Positions 1-11,333 are shown, numbered from the stretch's first letter. The stretch: DNA of 64,000 nucleotides from Flavobacterium branchiarum (GCF_030409845.1 NZ_JAUFQQ010000005.1:1984001-2048000), one strand, 5' to 3'. The notes: generated from the letters alone by a model not told the origin. Program-made: numbers and translations.

Positions 1-1
1 T

Positions 2-3000
2 ACTGGAGGTACAAAAAACTACACTTACCATGTAACTGGGCTTAATTATAACGAAGAGCGTCCAGATAAAGATGGTTCAGGGGAATTTTTTGAAATTGTA
101 GATTTTGGTTACTATGAAATTACAATCACAGATAAAAATGGATGTTCAAAAGTTATATCTGATATATTAGTAGCATCTCCTCCGGATGATTTAGATATTG
201 AAGTAAAAGCACCACCTGCGGATTGTTCTACTGGAGGTAGCGCTGTCGTATCTATTGGCCTGCCTGTTACTGGAGGAACTATTACTGGAGATGGCCCTTT
301 TTATTTTGCTATTTATGATGGTAGTAAACCAAATTTCCCTGATCCGGTTGGTGCATTTGCTTGGTTGCCTGAAGATGGGCCTAAAAGTAAGAAAGCAACT
401 TTCAATAATTTAACTCCTGGGGTTAAATATACTTTTATTGTATACGATAGTGATGCTGCTCATGGTGGTACAGGTAGTGGATGTTATTATTATGAAACAG
501 CTGAAGAAAAAATCCCTACTAATTCTGATTTAGAAATAGATAATTTACAAGCTAAAAATATTACTTGTTTAGGCGCTGACAATGGTAATGTAACGTTAAA
601 AGTTTCTAGCCCTTATACAGTACCAACAGATGTTAATTATCAGATTTTCAATGAATTAACATTAGCACCAATGGGAGGGATAGGAACAGGTATAGTACCT
701 GCTGCTACAGTACCAAAAGCGTATTTAGAAATAGATAATTTTGGGAATCTTCCATTTGGTAATTACTTTGTTTTGGTAACAGAAGTTCTAGATAGAACTA
801 CTTCACCTATTAAAACTGCATGTAGTGTAGCTAGTCTTAAATTTAAAATAACAGGTTCAGTTACAGCTTTAGAGCTTAAAGCTGAGTCAACTAAAAATGC
901 TAATTGTAATCCAAATCAAGGTATAGTTGTAGCTTTCGCAGAAGGTGGAACTACTTTCGCAGCTGTAGTTGCTGTACCAGCTATACCGGGAGTACCAGCT
1001 ACACCGGGAGTACCTGCAATTCCGGCGAAACCAGCAATTCCAGCTTCACCAGCGATTCCTTATTTGTATCAAATAGTTGTTGATAATTTACCTTTAGGTG
1101 AAGGTACTGAGGATAATAGACCTTCGGAAGCATCTTTTGATATTGATCCACATCCATCAAACACTTTTAATGTTGAAGCAGGAAATTATTTGGTATATGT
1201 TCGTGATGCTTATGGTTGTATTACCTCTAAACCAGTTACAGTGGAATTAGACGCTTCACCTGTAATTACTGCTGATATAGATCCAAGTTTATGTACAGCA
1301 ACTAATGGTAATTATACGATAAATGTAAATATAACTACGCTTGGTGTAGGGCCATATACGTATAGTTTAAATGGAGGTAATTATGTTTCTACTCAAACAG
1401 CACCATTATTTACAATATCTAATTTGGGTGCTGGGAAATACAAAATTAAAGTTAAAGACCTAAATGGTTGTATCAGTAATGAAGTTGAATTAGAAATTTT
1501 TCAACCGTTAGACCTTAAAGCAAGTTTTACAACGCCACCTGTTTGTGAAAATGCCGATGGTACAATCACAGCAGTTGCTACTTATGGATCAGGTGATTTC
1601 GAGTTTATTCTTGTAAATAAAGCGACACCTACTATTAAAGTAACTCAACCAACAGGTATTTTCGAAAATTTAGCTGCCGGAAGTTATACTGTTACTGTTA
1701 TAGATAAAATTACCACTTGTGATAAATCTGTAGATGTTGATCTTCCTCTTCCTACACTAGTAGTATTAGTAAAAGAAGATATAGTTACAACAGCACCTTA
1801 TTGTACGAATCCTGTAGGGGTTCCAGCTCAAGGAAACGACAGCAACGGAACAATTAAAGTTAATCTACAAGCCGTTAACAATAATCCGGAGTATAAATAT
1901 ATCCTAACTCCAGTTGCAGACCCAGTAGCAGGACTTAAAACGAACATACATGGTTACTTTGATGGACTAGCTGCGGGAGATTATGACGTTACTGTAAAAT
2001 CTGGAAGAGGTTGTGCAGAAACGATCAGAGTTAACATTAAAGCGCCAACACCAGTTTCTGCAACAGTTGTTCAGGATGAGTTTAAATGTGATACAAATGT
2101 ATTAAAAGACATAATCGTTACTATTACTCCAGAAGGAGGAGCAGCTAACGGAGATATCACAAAATATAAATATAGTAAGGATAATAATGTTTGGGTTGAT
2201 AGCAACACATTCAATGTTATAGATACTGAAGCACCTCAAACAATTACTTATTATGTAAAAGATGCTAATAATTGTGTATTTAGTAAGGAGATTACAATTG
2301 CTCCATTCCCTAAATTAACTGCTCCTACGGTTAAGTTAAGTACGACCTTAATAGATTGTGTTAACAAACAGCAAGAAATTGACGTTACTATAAATGGAGG
2401 GTCAAATACTCTAGATCCGTTCGAATACCAAGTATATATAAATGGTGTTCTTGATTCAGCACCAAGACAAACGGTAGCTGGAAACACATTTACATACCTA
2501 GCTAAAACAGCGGGAGCTACATATCAATTCGAAATTTTTGATATAAAAACGACTTGTAGTATTCTATCTGATATTGTATCTGTTCCATTATTTAATAAAA
2601 TAGAAGTAGTAGCCTATGCATCTACTCAAGTAGGATGTAAAGGAGAATTTTCAGGACAAATAGCTATTGATATTAGTGGTTATGAAGGAAGTTATAATTA
2701 CCAAATTCTTGTAGGAGGGGTAGCGAATACCGTTCTTAGCGGATCAGGTCATACGGATGTTAATCCTTTTGTACTTCCTCATTTGTTAGCAGCAGGTACA
2801 GACTACACAGTTGTAGTAACAGAAACTGAATTCCCATCGTGTGAGAAGACTTCTAATGTGGTTATTATTACTGAACCAGTTGAGGAATTGAAGCTTATTG
2901 AAGTTACAAATATTCCCCAAAATTGTAATACTGCAGGAGCGGTACTAACAGTTAAAACGGTTACTGGTGGAACTCTTGATTATACATACGGATTTGCACC

Positions 3001-6000
3001 TAGAGGTACTCGTTATGAAGACGTTGTTTTTTCTGAAGTTCCAACTATAATAATTCCTGTAACAAAACTAACGGCTCCACTTGAGCAATGGGATGTTTAT
3101 GTAAGAGATAAGAATGGTTGTTATGTTTCTAAAATAGAAACTATTAAGGCAGACCCAATTCCATCAAACATTAAAGCTAGAGTAGCTAGTCAGTGTTTTA
3201 ATCTTTTAGATCCTATAACAAAAGAGTATGTAATAAATGTTACTGCTGATGGAGTTGGACCTTTTGAATATAGTTTAGATGGTTTTAATTTCAAACCGAG
3301 TCCATTAACTGTAAAATCGCCAGGAGAGTATACTGTATATGCAAGAGATGCAAACGGATGTAGTGATAACGTAAAAGCAGCATTTACAATCTTGGATCCA
3401 TTAGGATTATCGGCAGAAATTACAACTTACCCAACTTGTAATGATGATAAAGGAGTAATTACTCTAACTGGAACTGGAGGTACAGTTTCACCAACAACTA
3501 GTTACCAATATGCTATTGGTACTGATAGTTTTGATATCAAAAATGTCTTTGGAGGTCTTTCGCCAGGAACACATACATTTTGGATTAAAGACATGATCAC
3601 AAGTTGTACTACAAGTATCACAAAAGAAATACCTGTAGCAACTGATATTATTATTGCAAAAGCTGATTTAACACCAACTCACGTTTCTTGTAATGGAGGA
3701 ACAGATGGTACTATTACAGTTGCTTTAAATGCAGGAAATAATAACCCTGATTATAAGTTTAGTTTAGAGGGAGTTAAAGGTCATACAAGAATTGCTCAAG
3801 CGAGTCCTTTCTTTAAAGACTTACCAGCAGATACCTATACAATAACAGTTATTTCAGGTAGAGGTTGTAAAGGATCTGCAACAACAGTAGTTGAAGAACC
3901 AACAGCTATTAGAATTTCTACTCCAGCTGTAACTCAATTTGCTTGTACTGGAGGTACGAATACGTCTAATACTGCTACAATCGTTGTAACAGCTACAGAT
4001 GGTACACCAGATAATGGTGATTACAAATATGTATTTATTAAAAATGGTGCTACGACTGCAGACAATATAATTGTTCAATCAGGAAAAGAAAATACGTACA
4101 CAGAGCTTGGTTTAACAGGTGGTAGCTATACTATAACTGTTTCTGATAAAAATAACTGTTCAGATAGTACTACAGCAACGATTAATCCATTTATGAGTAT
4201 CGATGATGTTGTTATTACGGTGGTTGATGTAATTACATGTACCAATAACGGTCAGAATATTAAAGTTGTTCCAACTACAACAGGAATTGGAGTAGCACCA
4301 GCTTTTGTGTATTCTATCACTGATGAGAATGGTAACAAAAAAACTGATCCAACAGGAACAGGAGTATTTAATGACTTACCAGTAGGACAATATCTTATTA
4401 CGGTATTTAATCCTGAAACACTTTGTAGTTTACAAAGACCGCATAGCGTAAATGCACCAAATACATTTAGCTTAGTAGCTAGTAATGTTGTTAATATTAC
4501 GTGTTTTGGTAACGCAGACGGAAGTATTGAATTTACTTTGGTAGATTCTAAACTAACTCCAACTGCTCTACCTAATGGGTTTGATTATGTAATTACTGGG
4601 CCAATGGCAACACCAATTACAGCTACAAGTCTAAATCATGGGCCAATTAAAATTGATAATTTGCAAGCAGGTTTATACAAGATAGTGGCTACTTTAAAAG
4701 ATTCACCATTTTGTCCAGTAGAGGCTGATTTTACAATTGCAGGACCAATTTCTGCATTGGAACTAGATGGGTTTCATACAGATATTACTTGTGAAGCAAA
4801 TAATAATGGAATCATCACAGCTTGGGCAACAGGTGGTTGGTATGGGACATATGAATTCCAATTGGAGTTAAAAGGAGCTCCTGGAATAGCAGTTGAACCA
4901 TGGTCATGGACTACGATGCATAATTTTACAGATTTAGGCCCTGGTGATTATGTTGTAAAACTTAGAGATCTTGGTAAATGTGAGGTTTCTAAAGATGTAA
5001 CGTTAGCAATTCCAAAAGAAATTACCGCTACAATTGTACCAGATAAACTAGAATTAACTTGTTTTGGTGATAATGGTGCTACGATTACAGTAACTGCAAC
5101 AGGAGGTTCTGGCAAGTATTTATATACTCTAGAAGCTACATATGCAGATGGAGTAGTAACTAAAAACGGACCACAAGATTCTAATGTGTTTACAGGTTTA
5201 GATGCAGCAAGTTACAAGGTTTTCGTTTCAGATAATTGGACTTGTGAAGGTATTTCTTCTTCAATAGAAATTAAAGACCCAGCCAAAGTAAAAGCTTCTT
5301 ACAACATTAAAACAATCGAAGGTTGTGATAGACCGCCTGTAGTTACGCTAAGTGCAACAGGAGGAACAGGACCTTATAAATATGGTACAGATGGAAATAA
5401 TTTCTCTGGGTCATTTGCGACATCAACAGATATTAAATTACCAGAAACGACTGTTAAAACGGAGTATATATACTACGTACAAGATGCATTAGGTTGTATA
5501 AGTGATGTTGTAAGATTTACTTTTTCACCAGTTCCGGAATTAGTTTTCTCTAAAGTTGATTCGGATGATGTTAACTGTAAAGGATCGAGTACAGGTAGTA
5601 TCACTGTAACTGCAGCAGGTGGTTTAGGGAATTATATTTATACTTTGTTAGATGCAGCTGGAGCAGAAATCAAGCCTGCAGCGATACAAATCAAACCAGG
5701 ACAATTTGATAACCTTCCGGCAGGAAATTATTTTGTGAGAGTGAATAGTGATGATTGTAAAACTATTTCAGTACCAGTTTCAATTAATGAGCCTACTACA
5801 AGTGTTAGCGCAACAGCTGTTCCTACACATGTAACATGTAATAATTCTACTAACGGAAAAATAGTTGTTAATGCAACAGGTGGTACAGGAGCTCTTAGAT
5901 ATGCTATTTCACCAAACTTCAAAGAATTCTTTGAATCTAATGTTTTTGATAATTTACCAGCAGGTGATTACATTATTTTAGTCGAAGACGAAAATGGATG

Positions 6001-7012
6001 TCCAGTTGTTTCTCCAGTTACAATTGAAGAGCCACCTATTTTAGATTTTAATCTAATAGCAGGTACTATACTACCAGAATTCTGTGTAGATGATAAAAAT
6101 GGAGCATTCCAAATTAAAATAATTGGAGGTACAGCGCCATACAGAGTAGCTCTAGATGATGAAAAGGGAACTTATGAGCAAATTTTAGGTGATGAGCATA
6201 CCTTTATAGGTTTAGTGGGAGGTGTACATACTGTTTACATCAAGGATGCAAATGATTGTGGAAGAGATAAAGAAATTGAAACCCCAGAATCAGTTAAACT
6301 GGATCCTATAGCTAGTATCAATACGGACTGTGTGGATAATTTCGGTGCTAATTTTGTTACAATTACTGTTGATCAATCAAATACCAATCCGTTGGATTTG
6401 AAATATTCTTTAGACCGAACTGCTCCTCAAGCTAGCAACATATTTGTAAATGTTCCTCAGGGTAGTCACACTGTTACTGTATTACATGCTAATGGTTGTG
6501 AGAAAACAACAGTACCATTTATTATTGATGAGGTTCAACCATTAACATTAACATTAGCTGATGGTGGATTAAATGAAATTGTTGCTACAGCTACAGGTGG
6601 TGGTGGTAACTACCAATACGCACTAGATGGAGAACCTTACGGATCAGTTAATAAATTCATTATTTACAAATCAGGAACTTACACAGTTACTGTAACAGAT
6701 AAAAATGGATGTACAGCTACAGCAACAAGATATTTTGAATACATCGATGTTTGTATTCCAAATCACTTTACTCCAAATGGAGATGGCATAAACGATACTT
6801 GGGCACCAGGATGTACAGTGAATTACAAAGATTTAACATTCGATATTTTTGATAGATACGGTCGTGTAATTTGCAAGTACAAATTGGGTCAAAAATGGGA
6901 CGGAAGATACAACGGTAACGAATTGCCATCTGGTGATTACTGGTATGTATTGAAGCTTAATGACAAAAAAGATGACAGAGAGTTTGTTGGACATTTCACT
7001 CTTTACAGATAA
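2..7012 (+). CDS. sprB: SprB-like giant cell-surface adhesin, 3' part (type IX secreted, 5' end outside window)
   Basis: The frame is open from base 2, so the gene is cut at the window edge; at least 2336 residues are present. The protein is built of repeated modules with a YxYSLDG-like strand and an AGxYxVxVxDxNGC ending (DLNGC, DANGC, DKNGC, DENGC), which is the pattern of SprB repeats. The last 85 or so residues (about bases 6748-7009) hold FTPNGDGIND, IFDRYGR and WDGRYNG, the gliding motility-associated C-terminal domain used for secretion by the type IX system. In F. johnsoniae SprB is the mobile surface adhesin moved by the gliding motor and lies directly before sprF, as here (17 bp gap). 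Family membership is clear; that this is the true SprB orthologue rather than a paralogue is inference because the N-terminus is missing. Confidence 0.85.
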   Translation, partial: TGGTKNYTYHVTGLNYNEERPDKDGSGEFFEIVDFGYYEITITDKNGCSKVISDILVASPPDDLDIEVKAPPADCSTGGSAVVSIGLPVTGGTITGDGPFYFAIYDGSKPNFPDPVGAFAWLPEDGPKSKKATFNNLTPGVKYTFIVYDSDAAHGGTGSGCYYYETAEEKIPTNSDLEIDNLQAKNITCLGADNGNVTLKVSSPYTVPTDVNYQIFNELTLAPMGGIGTGIVPAATVPKAYLEIDNFGNLPFGNYFVLVTEVLDRTTSPIKTACSVASLKFKITGSVTALELKAESTKNANCNPNQGIVVAFAEGGTTFAAVVAVPAIPGVPATPGVPAIPAKPAIPASPAIPYLYQIVVDNLPLGEGTEDNRPSEASFDIDPHPSNTFNVEAGNYLVYVRDAYGCITSKPVTVELDASPVITADIDPSLCTATNGNYTINVNITTLGVGPYTYSLNGGNYVSTQTAPLFTISNLGAGKYKIKVKDLNGCISNEVELEIFQPLDLKASFTTPPVCENADGTITAVATYGSGDFEFILVNKATPTIKVTQPTGIFENLAAGSYTVTVIDKITTCDKSVDVDLPLPTLVVLVKEDIVTTAPYCTNPVGVPAQGNDSNGTIKVNLQAVNNNPEYKYILTPVADPVAGLKTNIHGYFDGLAAGDYDVTVKSGRGCAETIRVNIKAPTPVSATVVQDEFKCDTNVLKDIIVTITPEGGAANGDITKYKYSKDNNVWVDSNTFNVIDTEAPQTITYYVKDANNCVFSKEITIAPFPKLTAPTVKLSTTLIDCVNKQQEIDVTINGGSNTLDPFEYQVYINGVLDSAPRQTVAGNTFTYLAKTAGATYQFEIFDIKTTCSILSDIVSVPLFNKIEVVAYASTQVGCKGEFSGQIAIDISGYEGSYNYQILVGGVANTVLSGSGHTDVNPFVLPHLLAAGTDYTVVVTETEFPSCEKTSNVVIITEPVEELKLIEVTNIPQNCNTAGAVLTVKTVTGGTLDYTYGFAPRGTRYEDVVFSEVPTIIIPVTKLTAPLEQWDVYVRDKNGCYVSKIETIKADPIPSNIKARVASQCFNLLDPITKEYVINVTADGVGPFEYSLDGFNFKPSPLTVKSPGEYTVYARDANGCSDNVKAAFTILDPLGLSAEITTYPTCNDDKGVITLTGTGGTVSPTTSYQYAIGTDSFDIKNVFGGLSPGTHTFWIKDMITSCTTSITKEIPVATDIIIAKADLTPTHVSCNGGTDGTITVALNAGNNNPDYKFSLEGVKGHTRIAQASPFFKDLPADTYTITVISGRGCKGSATTVVEEPTAIRISTPAVTQFACTGGTNTSNTATIVVTATDGTPDNGDYKYVFIKNGATTADNIIVQSGKENTYTELGLTGGSYTITVSDKNNCSDSTTATINPFMSIDDVVITVVDVITCTNNGQNIKVVPTTTGIGVAPAFVYSITDENGNKKTDPTGTGVFNDLPVGQYLITVFNPETLCSLQRPHSVNAPNTFSLVASNVVNITCFGNADGSIEFTLVDSKLTPTALPNGFDYVITGPMATPITATSLNHGPIKIDNLQAGLYKIVATLKDSPFCPVEADFTIAGPISALELDGFHTDITCEANNNGIITAWATGGWYGTYEFQLELKGAPGIAVEPWSWTTMHNFTDLGPGDYVVKLRDLGKCEVSKDVTLAIPKEITATIVPDKLELTCFGDNGATITVTATGGSGKYLYTLEATYADGVVTKNGPQDSNVFTGLDAASYKVFVSDNWTCEGISSSIEIKDPAKVKASYNIKTIEGCDRPPVVTLSATGGTGPYKYGTDGNNFSGSFATSTDIKLPETTVKTEYIYYVQDALGCISDVVRFTFSPVPELVFSKVDSDDVNCKGSSTGSITVTAAGGLGNYIYTLLDAAGAEIKPAAIQIKPGQFDNLPAGNYFVRVNSDDCKTISVPVSINEPTTSVSATAVPTHVTCNNSTNGKIVVNATGGTGALRYAISPNFKEFFESNVFDNLPAGDYIILVEDENGCPVVSPVTIEEPPILDFNLIAGTILPEFCVDDKNGAFQIKIIGGTAPYRVALDDEKGTYEQILGDEHTFIGLVGGVHTVYIKDANDCGRDKEIETPESVKLDPIASINTDCVDNFGANFVTITVDQSNTNPLDLKYSLDRTAPQASNIFVNVPQGSHTVTVLHANGCEKTTVPFIIDEVQPLTLTLADGGLNEIVATATGGGGNYQYALDGEPYGSVNKFIIYKSGTYTVTVTDKNGCTATATRYFEYIDVCIPNHFTPNGDGINDTWAPGCTVNYKDLTFDIFDRYGRVICKYKLGQKWDGRYNGNELPSGDYWYVLKLNDKKDDREFVGHFTLYR
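971..1060 (+). repeat. Ten tandem (A/G)-x-P tripeptides inside the adhesin
   Basis: Thirty consecutive codons read AVP AIP GVP ATP GVP AIP AKP AIP ASP AIP, a perfect three-residue period lying inside one adhesin module. The DNA also shows a near-direct repeat of CCGGGAGTACC. Such a stretch would form an extended proline-rich arm or linker. It is not seen elsewhere in the visible part of the protein. Confidence 0.85.
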
Positions 7013-7029
7013 CTAATAACAAAATAATT

Positions 7030-8028
7030 ATGTTATCTAAAATTAAAAATACAATGAAAAAAATTATCATATCATTTCTACTTATGGCTGTAACAACAGG
7101 TTACAGCCAGGAGTTAAACTTGCCAGTTTTTACGCAGTATCTAGCCGATAACCCATTTGTAGTATCTTCAACATTTGCAGGTATTGGTGACAATTTAAGA
7201 ATCCGTGCCAATGGTTTAACACAATGGGTAGGTATCAAGGATGCACCAGACAATCAATCGCTTTATGCCGATTTTAGAATTTTAGATCGTTCGGGAGTGG
7301 GAATCTCTCTTTACAACGATAAGAATGGTTACACAAGACAAACAGGAGCCAAAATATCATTTGCGCACCACTTGATTCTTGATTATTATTCGAAGCAATA
7401 CCTATCATTCGGTATTTCGTATAACATCAATAATTTTAAGATTAACATAAACGAGTTTACTCCAACCTACGAGAATCCATTACCGGATCCAAGTATTACC
7501 GATAATCGTTTCGTTTCTAATAACAACTTTGATGTAGGGGTTTTATACCGTAATAAAGGGTTTTATTTAAGTCTTAATGCAAGTAACATCCTAAACAAAG
7601 AAATTGATAGATTTGACGGTATAGAGCCTAATTTGCTTCGTAATTATCAAATCTATTCAGGTTATGTTTTTAGAGGTGCAGAGAATAACCGAATCGAGTT
7701 TGAACCCTCTGTTTACTACCAAATATTTGCAGGAGATAGTCGTTCAAGTACCGATTTCAACTTTAAGTTCAGACAATACAACCGTTACGAAGATTATTAT
7801 TGGTTAGGAGTTTCTTATCGATTCTTGAATGACCAGTTTTTTCAGCCATTAATGGTTGGTCCAATGGCAGGATTCAAGAAGTCTGATTTTTACTTCGGTT
7901 ATTCATACCAAGCTTCGCTTAACCGTATTGGATCCTATAATTCGGGAACACATGTTGTAACCATAGGATTCGATTTCCTTCAAGCAATTAGTAATTGTCC
8001 ATGTACCCAAAATCCGGTTCGTGATTAA
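7030..8028 (+). CDS. sprF: PorP/SprF family type IX secretion membrane protein
   Basis: A 332-residue outer-membrane beta-barrel protein of the PorP/SprF family. It has a signal peptide (KKIIISFLLMAVTTGYSQ), then the conserved start LPVFTQYLADNPFVVSSTFAG, aromatic-rich barrel strands, and an ending of the type FDFLQAISNCPC. SprF is needed in F. johnsoniae for SprB to reach the cell surface, and such genes usually follow their adhesin. This one starts 17 bp after the adhesin stop, so they are probably co-transcribed. The start at 7030 gives nine residues before the signal peptide; the ATG at 7054 would start directly at MKKII and may be the real start. Confidence 0.85.
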   Translation: MLSKIKNTMKKIIISFLLMAVTTGYSQELNLPVFTQYLADNPFVVSSTFAGIGDNLRIRANGLTQWVGIKDAPDNQSLYADFRILDRSGVGISLYNDKNGYTRQTGAKISFAHHLILDYYSKQYLSFGISYNINNFKININEFTPTYENPLPDPSITDNRFVSNNNFDVGVLYRNKGFYLSLNASNILNKEIDRFDGIEPNLLRNYQIYSGYVFRGAENNRIEFEPSVYYQIFAGDSRSSTDFNFKFRQYNRYEDYYWLGVSYRFLNDQFFQPLMVGPMAGFKKSDFYFGYSYQASLNRIGSYNSGTHVVTIGFDFLQAISNCPCTQNPVRD

Positions 8029-8153
8029 TAATTAATTTTAGCTATTTTTTTAGATTTGTGTTTTATTTAAAATAATTATCGAATTACAACGTTTTCGTTT
8101 ATAGAAAGCTGTGTTTTTTATTTTTATCAAATTTATAACTAAGTTAAAAGTTC

Positions 8154-8161
8154 TATATTTG
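8154..8161 (+). promoter_or_regulatory. Candidate -7 box (TATATTTG) before pgk
   Basis: An exact match to the Bacteroidetes -7 consensus TAnnTTTG lies 36 bp before the pgk start codon. No good -33 TTTG is visible at the usual spacing, so this is only a likely promoter. Confidence 0.4.
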
Positions 8162-8196
8162 TTATTCTTTCAAAAAAAAACTAAAAACTTACCTTG

Positions 8197-9384
8197 ATGA
8201 AAACTTTAAAAGATTTTGATTTTAAGAATAAAAAAGCAATAATTCGTGTTGATTTTAACGTGCCATTAGACGAAAATTTTAATGTAACAGATGCAACACG
8301 TATAGAAGCAGCAAAGCCTACAATAGATGCAATTTTAGCACAAGGCGGTAGCGTGATTTTAATGTCACACTTAGGAAGACCAAAAGGAGTTGAAGAAAAA
8401 TACTCTTTAAAACATATTTTAAAAACAGCATCAGAGATCTTAGGTGTTCCAGTACAGTTTGCTACAAATTGTGTTGGAGAAGTAGCCAAAGAAGCTGCTG
8501 CAAATTTAAAAGCAGGCGAAGTTTTATTACTAGAAAATTTACGTTTTCACGCCGAAGAAGAAGCAGGAGATGTTGCTTTTGCAAAAGAATTAGCATCACT
8601 AGGTGATATCTATGTAAACGATGCTTTCGGAACAGCACATAGAGCACACGCTTCGACAACAATAATTGCCCAATTTTTTCCTAACGAAAAATGTTTCGGA
8701 ACATTATTGGCCAAAGAAATAGAAAGCTTAAATAAAGTACTTAAAAATAGTGAAAAACCAGTTACAGCAGTTCTAGGTGGTTCTAAAGTTTCTTCGAAAA
8801 TTACAGTTATCGAAAACATTTTAGACAAAGTAGATCATATGATTATTGGTGGAGGAATGACTTTTACCTTCATTAAAGCACAAGGTGGTAAAGTAGGAAA
8901 TTCTATTTGTGAAGATGACAAATTAGAATTAGCACTTGAAATTTTGAGATTAGCTAAAGAAAAAGGTGTTCAAATTCATATTCCAGTTGATGTTATTGCT
9001 GCAGATGATTTCTCAAATACAGCAAACACACAAGTAGTAGATGTATTTGCAATTCCTGATGGATGGCAAGGTCTTGATGCAGGTCCTAAATCATTAGCAA
9101 ACTTTGAAAAAGTAATCATGGATTCGAAAACAATCTTATGGAATGGTCCATTAGGAGTTTTTGAAATGGAATCTTTTGCCAAAGGAACAATTGCTTTAGG
9201 TGATTATATCGCAGCATCAACAGCAAATGGAGCCTTCTCATTAGTAGGTGGAGGAGATTCTGTAGCTGCTGTAAAACAATTTGGTTTCGAAGAAAAAATG
9301 AGTTACGTATCTACCGGAGGTGGTGCAATGTTAGAAATGCTAGAAGGTAAAGTTTTACCTGGAATAGCAGCTATTTTAGACTAA
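8197..9384 (+). CDS. pgk: Phosphoglycerate kinase
   Basis: Glycolytic enzyme converting 1,3-bisphosphoglycerate and ADP to 3-phosphoglycerate and ATP in the cytoplasm. The 395-residue protein has the N-terminal signature RVDFNVPL, the substrate loop [18 protein letters not shown], the hinge and nucleotide motifs GGSKVSSKI and WNGPLGVFE, and the C-terminal GGGDSVAAV. Length is normal for the family. The ATG at 8197 is preferred to the TTG directly before it. It is flanked by a surface-protein locus and a cell-wall enzyme and shows no functional link to either. Confidence 0.97.
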   Translation: MKTLKDFDFKNKKAIIRVDFNVPLDENFNVTDATRIEAAKPTIDAILAQGGSVILMSHLGRPKGVEEKYSLKHILKTASEILGVPVQFATNCVGEVAKEAAANLKAGEVLLLENLRFHAEEEAGDVAFAKELASLGDIYVNDAFGTAHRAHASTTIIAQFFPNEKCFGTLLAKEIESLNKVLKNSEKPVTAVLGGSKVSSKITVIENILDKVDHMIIGGGMTFTFIKAQGGKVGNSICEDDKLELALEILRLAKEKGVQIHIPVDVIAADDFSNTANTQVVDVFAIPDGWQGLDAGPKSLANFEKVIMDSKTILWNGPLGVFEMESFAKGTIALGDYIAASTANGAFSLVGGGDSVAAVKQFGFEEKMSYVSTGGGAMLEMLEGKVLPGIAAILD

Positions 9385-9491
9385 CTATCTCATTTTTAAC
9401 ACTTTTTAAAGAGTATTTTAGATTGTAGTTATTAAGTTTGCAAATAATGGCATTATAATTGTTTGAAATATAGCCAGTAGAAATATACATT

Positions 9492-11333
9492 ATGATTGTA
9501 AAAAATACCACATTATCAGTACTCCTGTTATCCACAATGGGCTTGTTTGCACAAGAAGTTGCACAAACAAATACCGTTGTAAAACCGGAAATCAAAATTT
9601 CGTATTTAGATTCAGTTAAGAAATCTTTCGTAAATGATGAATATGCAAGTCGCGTAGATAGTCTTTGGATGAAAGAATTAGTGAGTTTAGATATTTATGA
9701 AGATTTAACAAAAGATATCCAAACCATAAATTCAGATGCAAAGGTAGATTATGAATTGCCAACAGAGTTGCTCAAACAACGATTGGCGGCAATGAACGAG
9801 AAATCACCCTTTAACATTCAGTATAATCAAGGGTTGGAAAATATTATAAAGTCATTCTTAAAAAATCGTAAAAAATCATTTTCTCGATTAATGGCTTTAT
9901 CAGAATATTATTTTCCGATGTTCGAAGAAGCATTTGCTAAACAGAACGTTCCTTTAGAAATAAAATATTTAGCCGTTGTAGAATCTGCTTTAAACCCTAA
10001 AGCAGTTTCTAAAATGGGCGCCACAGGACTTTGGCAGTTCATGTACCACACAGGTAAACAATACAATCTAAAAATAGATTCGTTTATCGATGAACGCAGT
10101 GATCCTTTAAAAGCCTCAGTTGCAGCTGCCGATTATATGTCAAAGATGTTCAAAATTTTTGGCGATTGGGAACTAGTTCTTGCTTCATACAATTCAGGTC
10201 CAGGAAATGTATCAAAAGCCATTCGTCGTTCTGGTGGAAAGAAAACCTATTGGGATATTCGCAACCACTTACCTAAAGAAACACAAGGATATGTTCCCGC
10301 TTTTTTAGCAACAATGTATCTTTATGAATACCATAAAGAACACGGTATAAATCCAGATAGAGCTGTTGTACAACATTTTGAAACAGATACGATACGAATT
10401 AAAGAGAAGATGACATTCAAGCAAATCTCCAATTTGCTAGATGTTCCCGAAGCACAATTACAGCTTTTAAACCCGTCATATAAACTCAATGTAGTTCCAT
10501 TTTATCAAGATGAAGAACATTTTTTGAGGTTGCCAAAAGAAAAAGCTTCTGTGTTTGCTTCCAATGAAGATAAGATTTACGCTTACCTGAATTATGATTC
10601 AAGTCCGAAATCTAATCAAGTACAAACCTTAATCGCTTCGACCAAAGTAGCTTCGCCTAGATCGACACAAACAGTCGTATCAAAAACACAACTTTATAAA
10701 GTTCGTTCAGGTGATAATTTAGGAGCAATTGCAAGTAAATACAATGTTTCAATTGTTCAGTTAAAGAAATGGAATAATCTAAAAAGTAACTCCATTGCTT
10801 TAGGAAGAAATTTAAAAATTATTTCTGAAACTAAAATTATTAAGAAAGACATTAATGAAGTGAAATTAGCTCCTGCTGTTGATAAAAAACGTACAGAAGA
10901 AGCAATTGCAATTGTTGAAGATAAAAATACGAAAGAACCACAAGCATCACTTTATGTAGTGCAAACAGGAGATAACTTAAGTAGTATTGCAAGAAAACTA
11001 AATGTATCGGTTGCTGATTTAAAAGAATGGAACGGATTAACAGCTGAGAACATGGATATGGTAACTCCAATGAAAAAGTTAGTTATCCAATCGAAAGAAG
11101 AAGAGTCTGATAACAAACCAGAAGTTTTAGTTGCATCCAACAGCATTGATACTTATAAGAAAAAAGGAACCACTGCAAAAAATAATGCAATTGATTATTA
11201 TGTAAAAAAAGGAGATTCGCTATATAGCATCGCAAAAAAATATCCAGGGGTAACCATTTCGGATATTAAAAAGTGGAATGATATAGAAAACGGTGATATT
11301 AAACCAGGAATGAAACTTAAAATAAACGGATAA
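9492..11333 (+). CDS. MltD-like membrane-bound lytic murein transglycosylase with three LysM domains
   Basis: Cleaves peptidoglycan glycan strands in the periplasm. The 613-residue protein has a signal peptide (ending near LFAQ), a lytic transglycosylase (SLT) domain at about residues 125-260 with the catalytic Glu164 in AVVESALNP, GLWQFM and SYNSGPGNV, and three LysM peptidoglycan-binding domains at about 399-445, 487-533 and 568-612 (each with a GDNL or GDSL loop and a KKWN/KEWN motif). The order SLT then LysM is that of MltD. The following DUF4837 lipoprotein gene is 55 bp downstream on the same strand. Confidence 0.9.
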   Translation: MIVKNTTLSVLLLSTMGLFAQEVAQTNTVVKPEIKISYLDSVKKSFVNDEYASRVDSLWMKELVSLDIYEDLTKDIQTINSDAKVDYELPTELLKQRLAAMNEKSPFNIQYNQGLENIIKSFLKNRKKSFSRLMALSEYYFPMFEEAFAKQNVPLEIKYLAVVESALNPKAVSKMGATGLWQFMYHTGKQYNLKIDSFIDERSDPLKASVAAADYMSKMFKIFGDWELVLASYNSGPGNVSKAIRRSGGKKTYWDIRNHLPKETQGYVPAFLATMYLYEYHKEHGINPDRAVVQHFETDTIRIKEKMTFKQISNLLDVPEAQLQLLNPSYKLNVVPFYQDEEHFLRLPKEKASVFASNEDKIYAYLNYDSSPKSNQVQTLIASTKVASPRSTQTVVSKTQLYKVRSGDNLGAIASKYNVSIVQLKKWNNLKSNSIALGRNLKIISETKIIKKDINEVKLAPAVDKKRTEEAIAIVEDKNTKEPQASLYVVQTGDNLSSIARKLNVSVADLKEWNGLTAENMDMVTPMKKLVIQSKEEESDNKPEVLVASNSIDTYKKKGTTAKNNAIDYYVKKGDSLYSIAKKYPGVTISDIKKWNDIENGDIKPGMKLKING

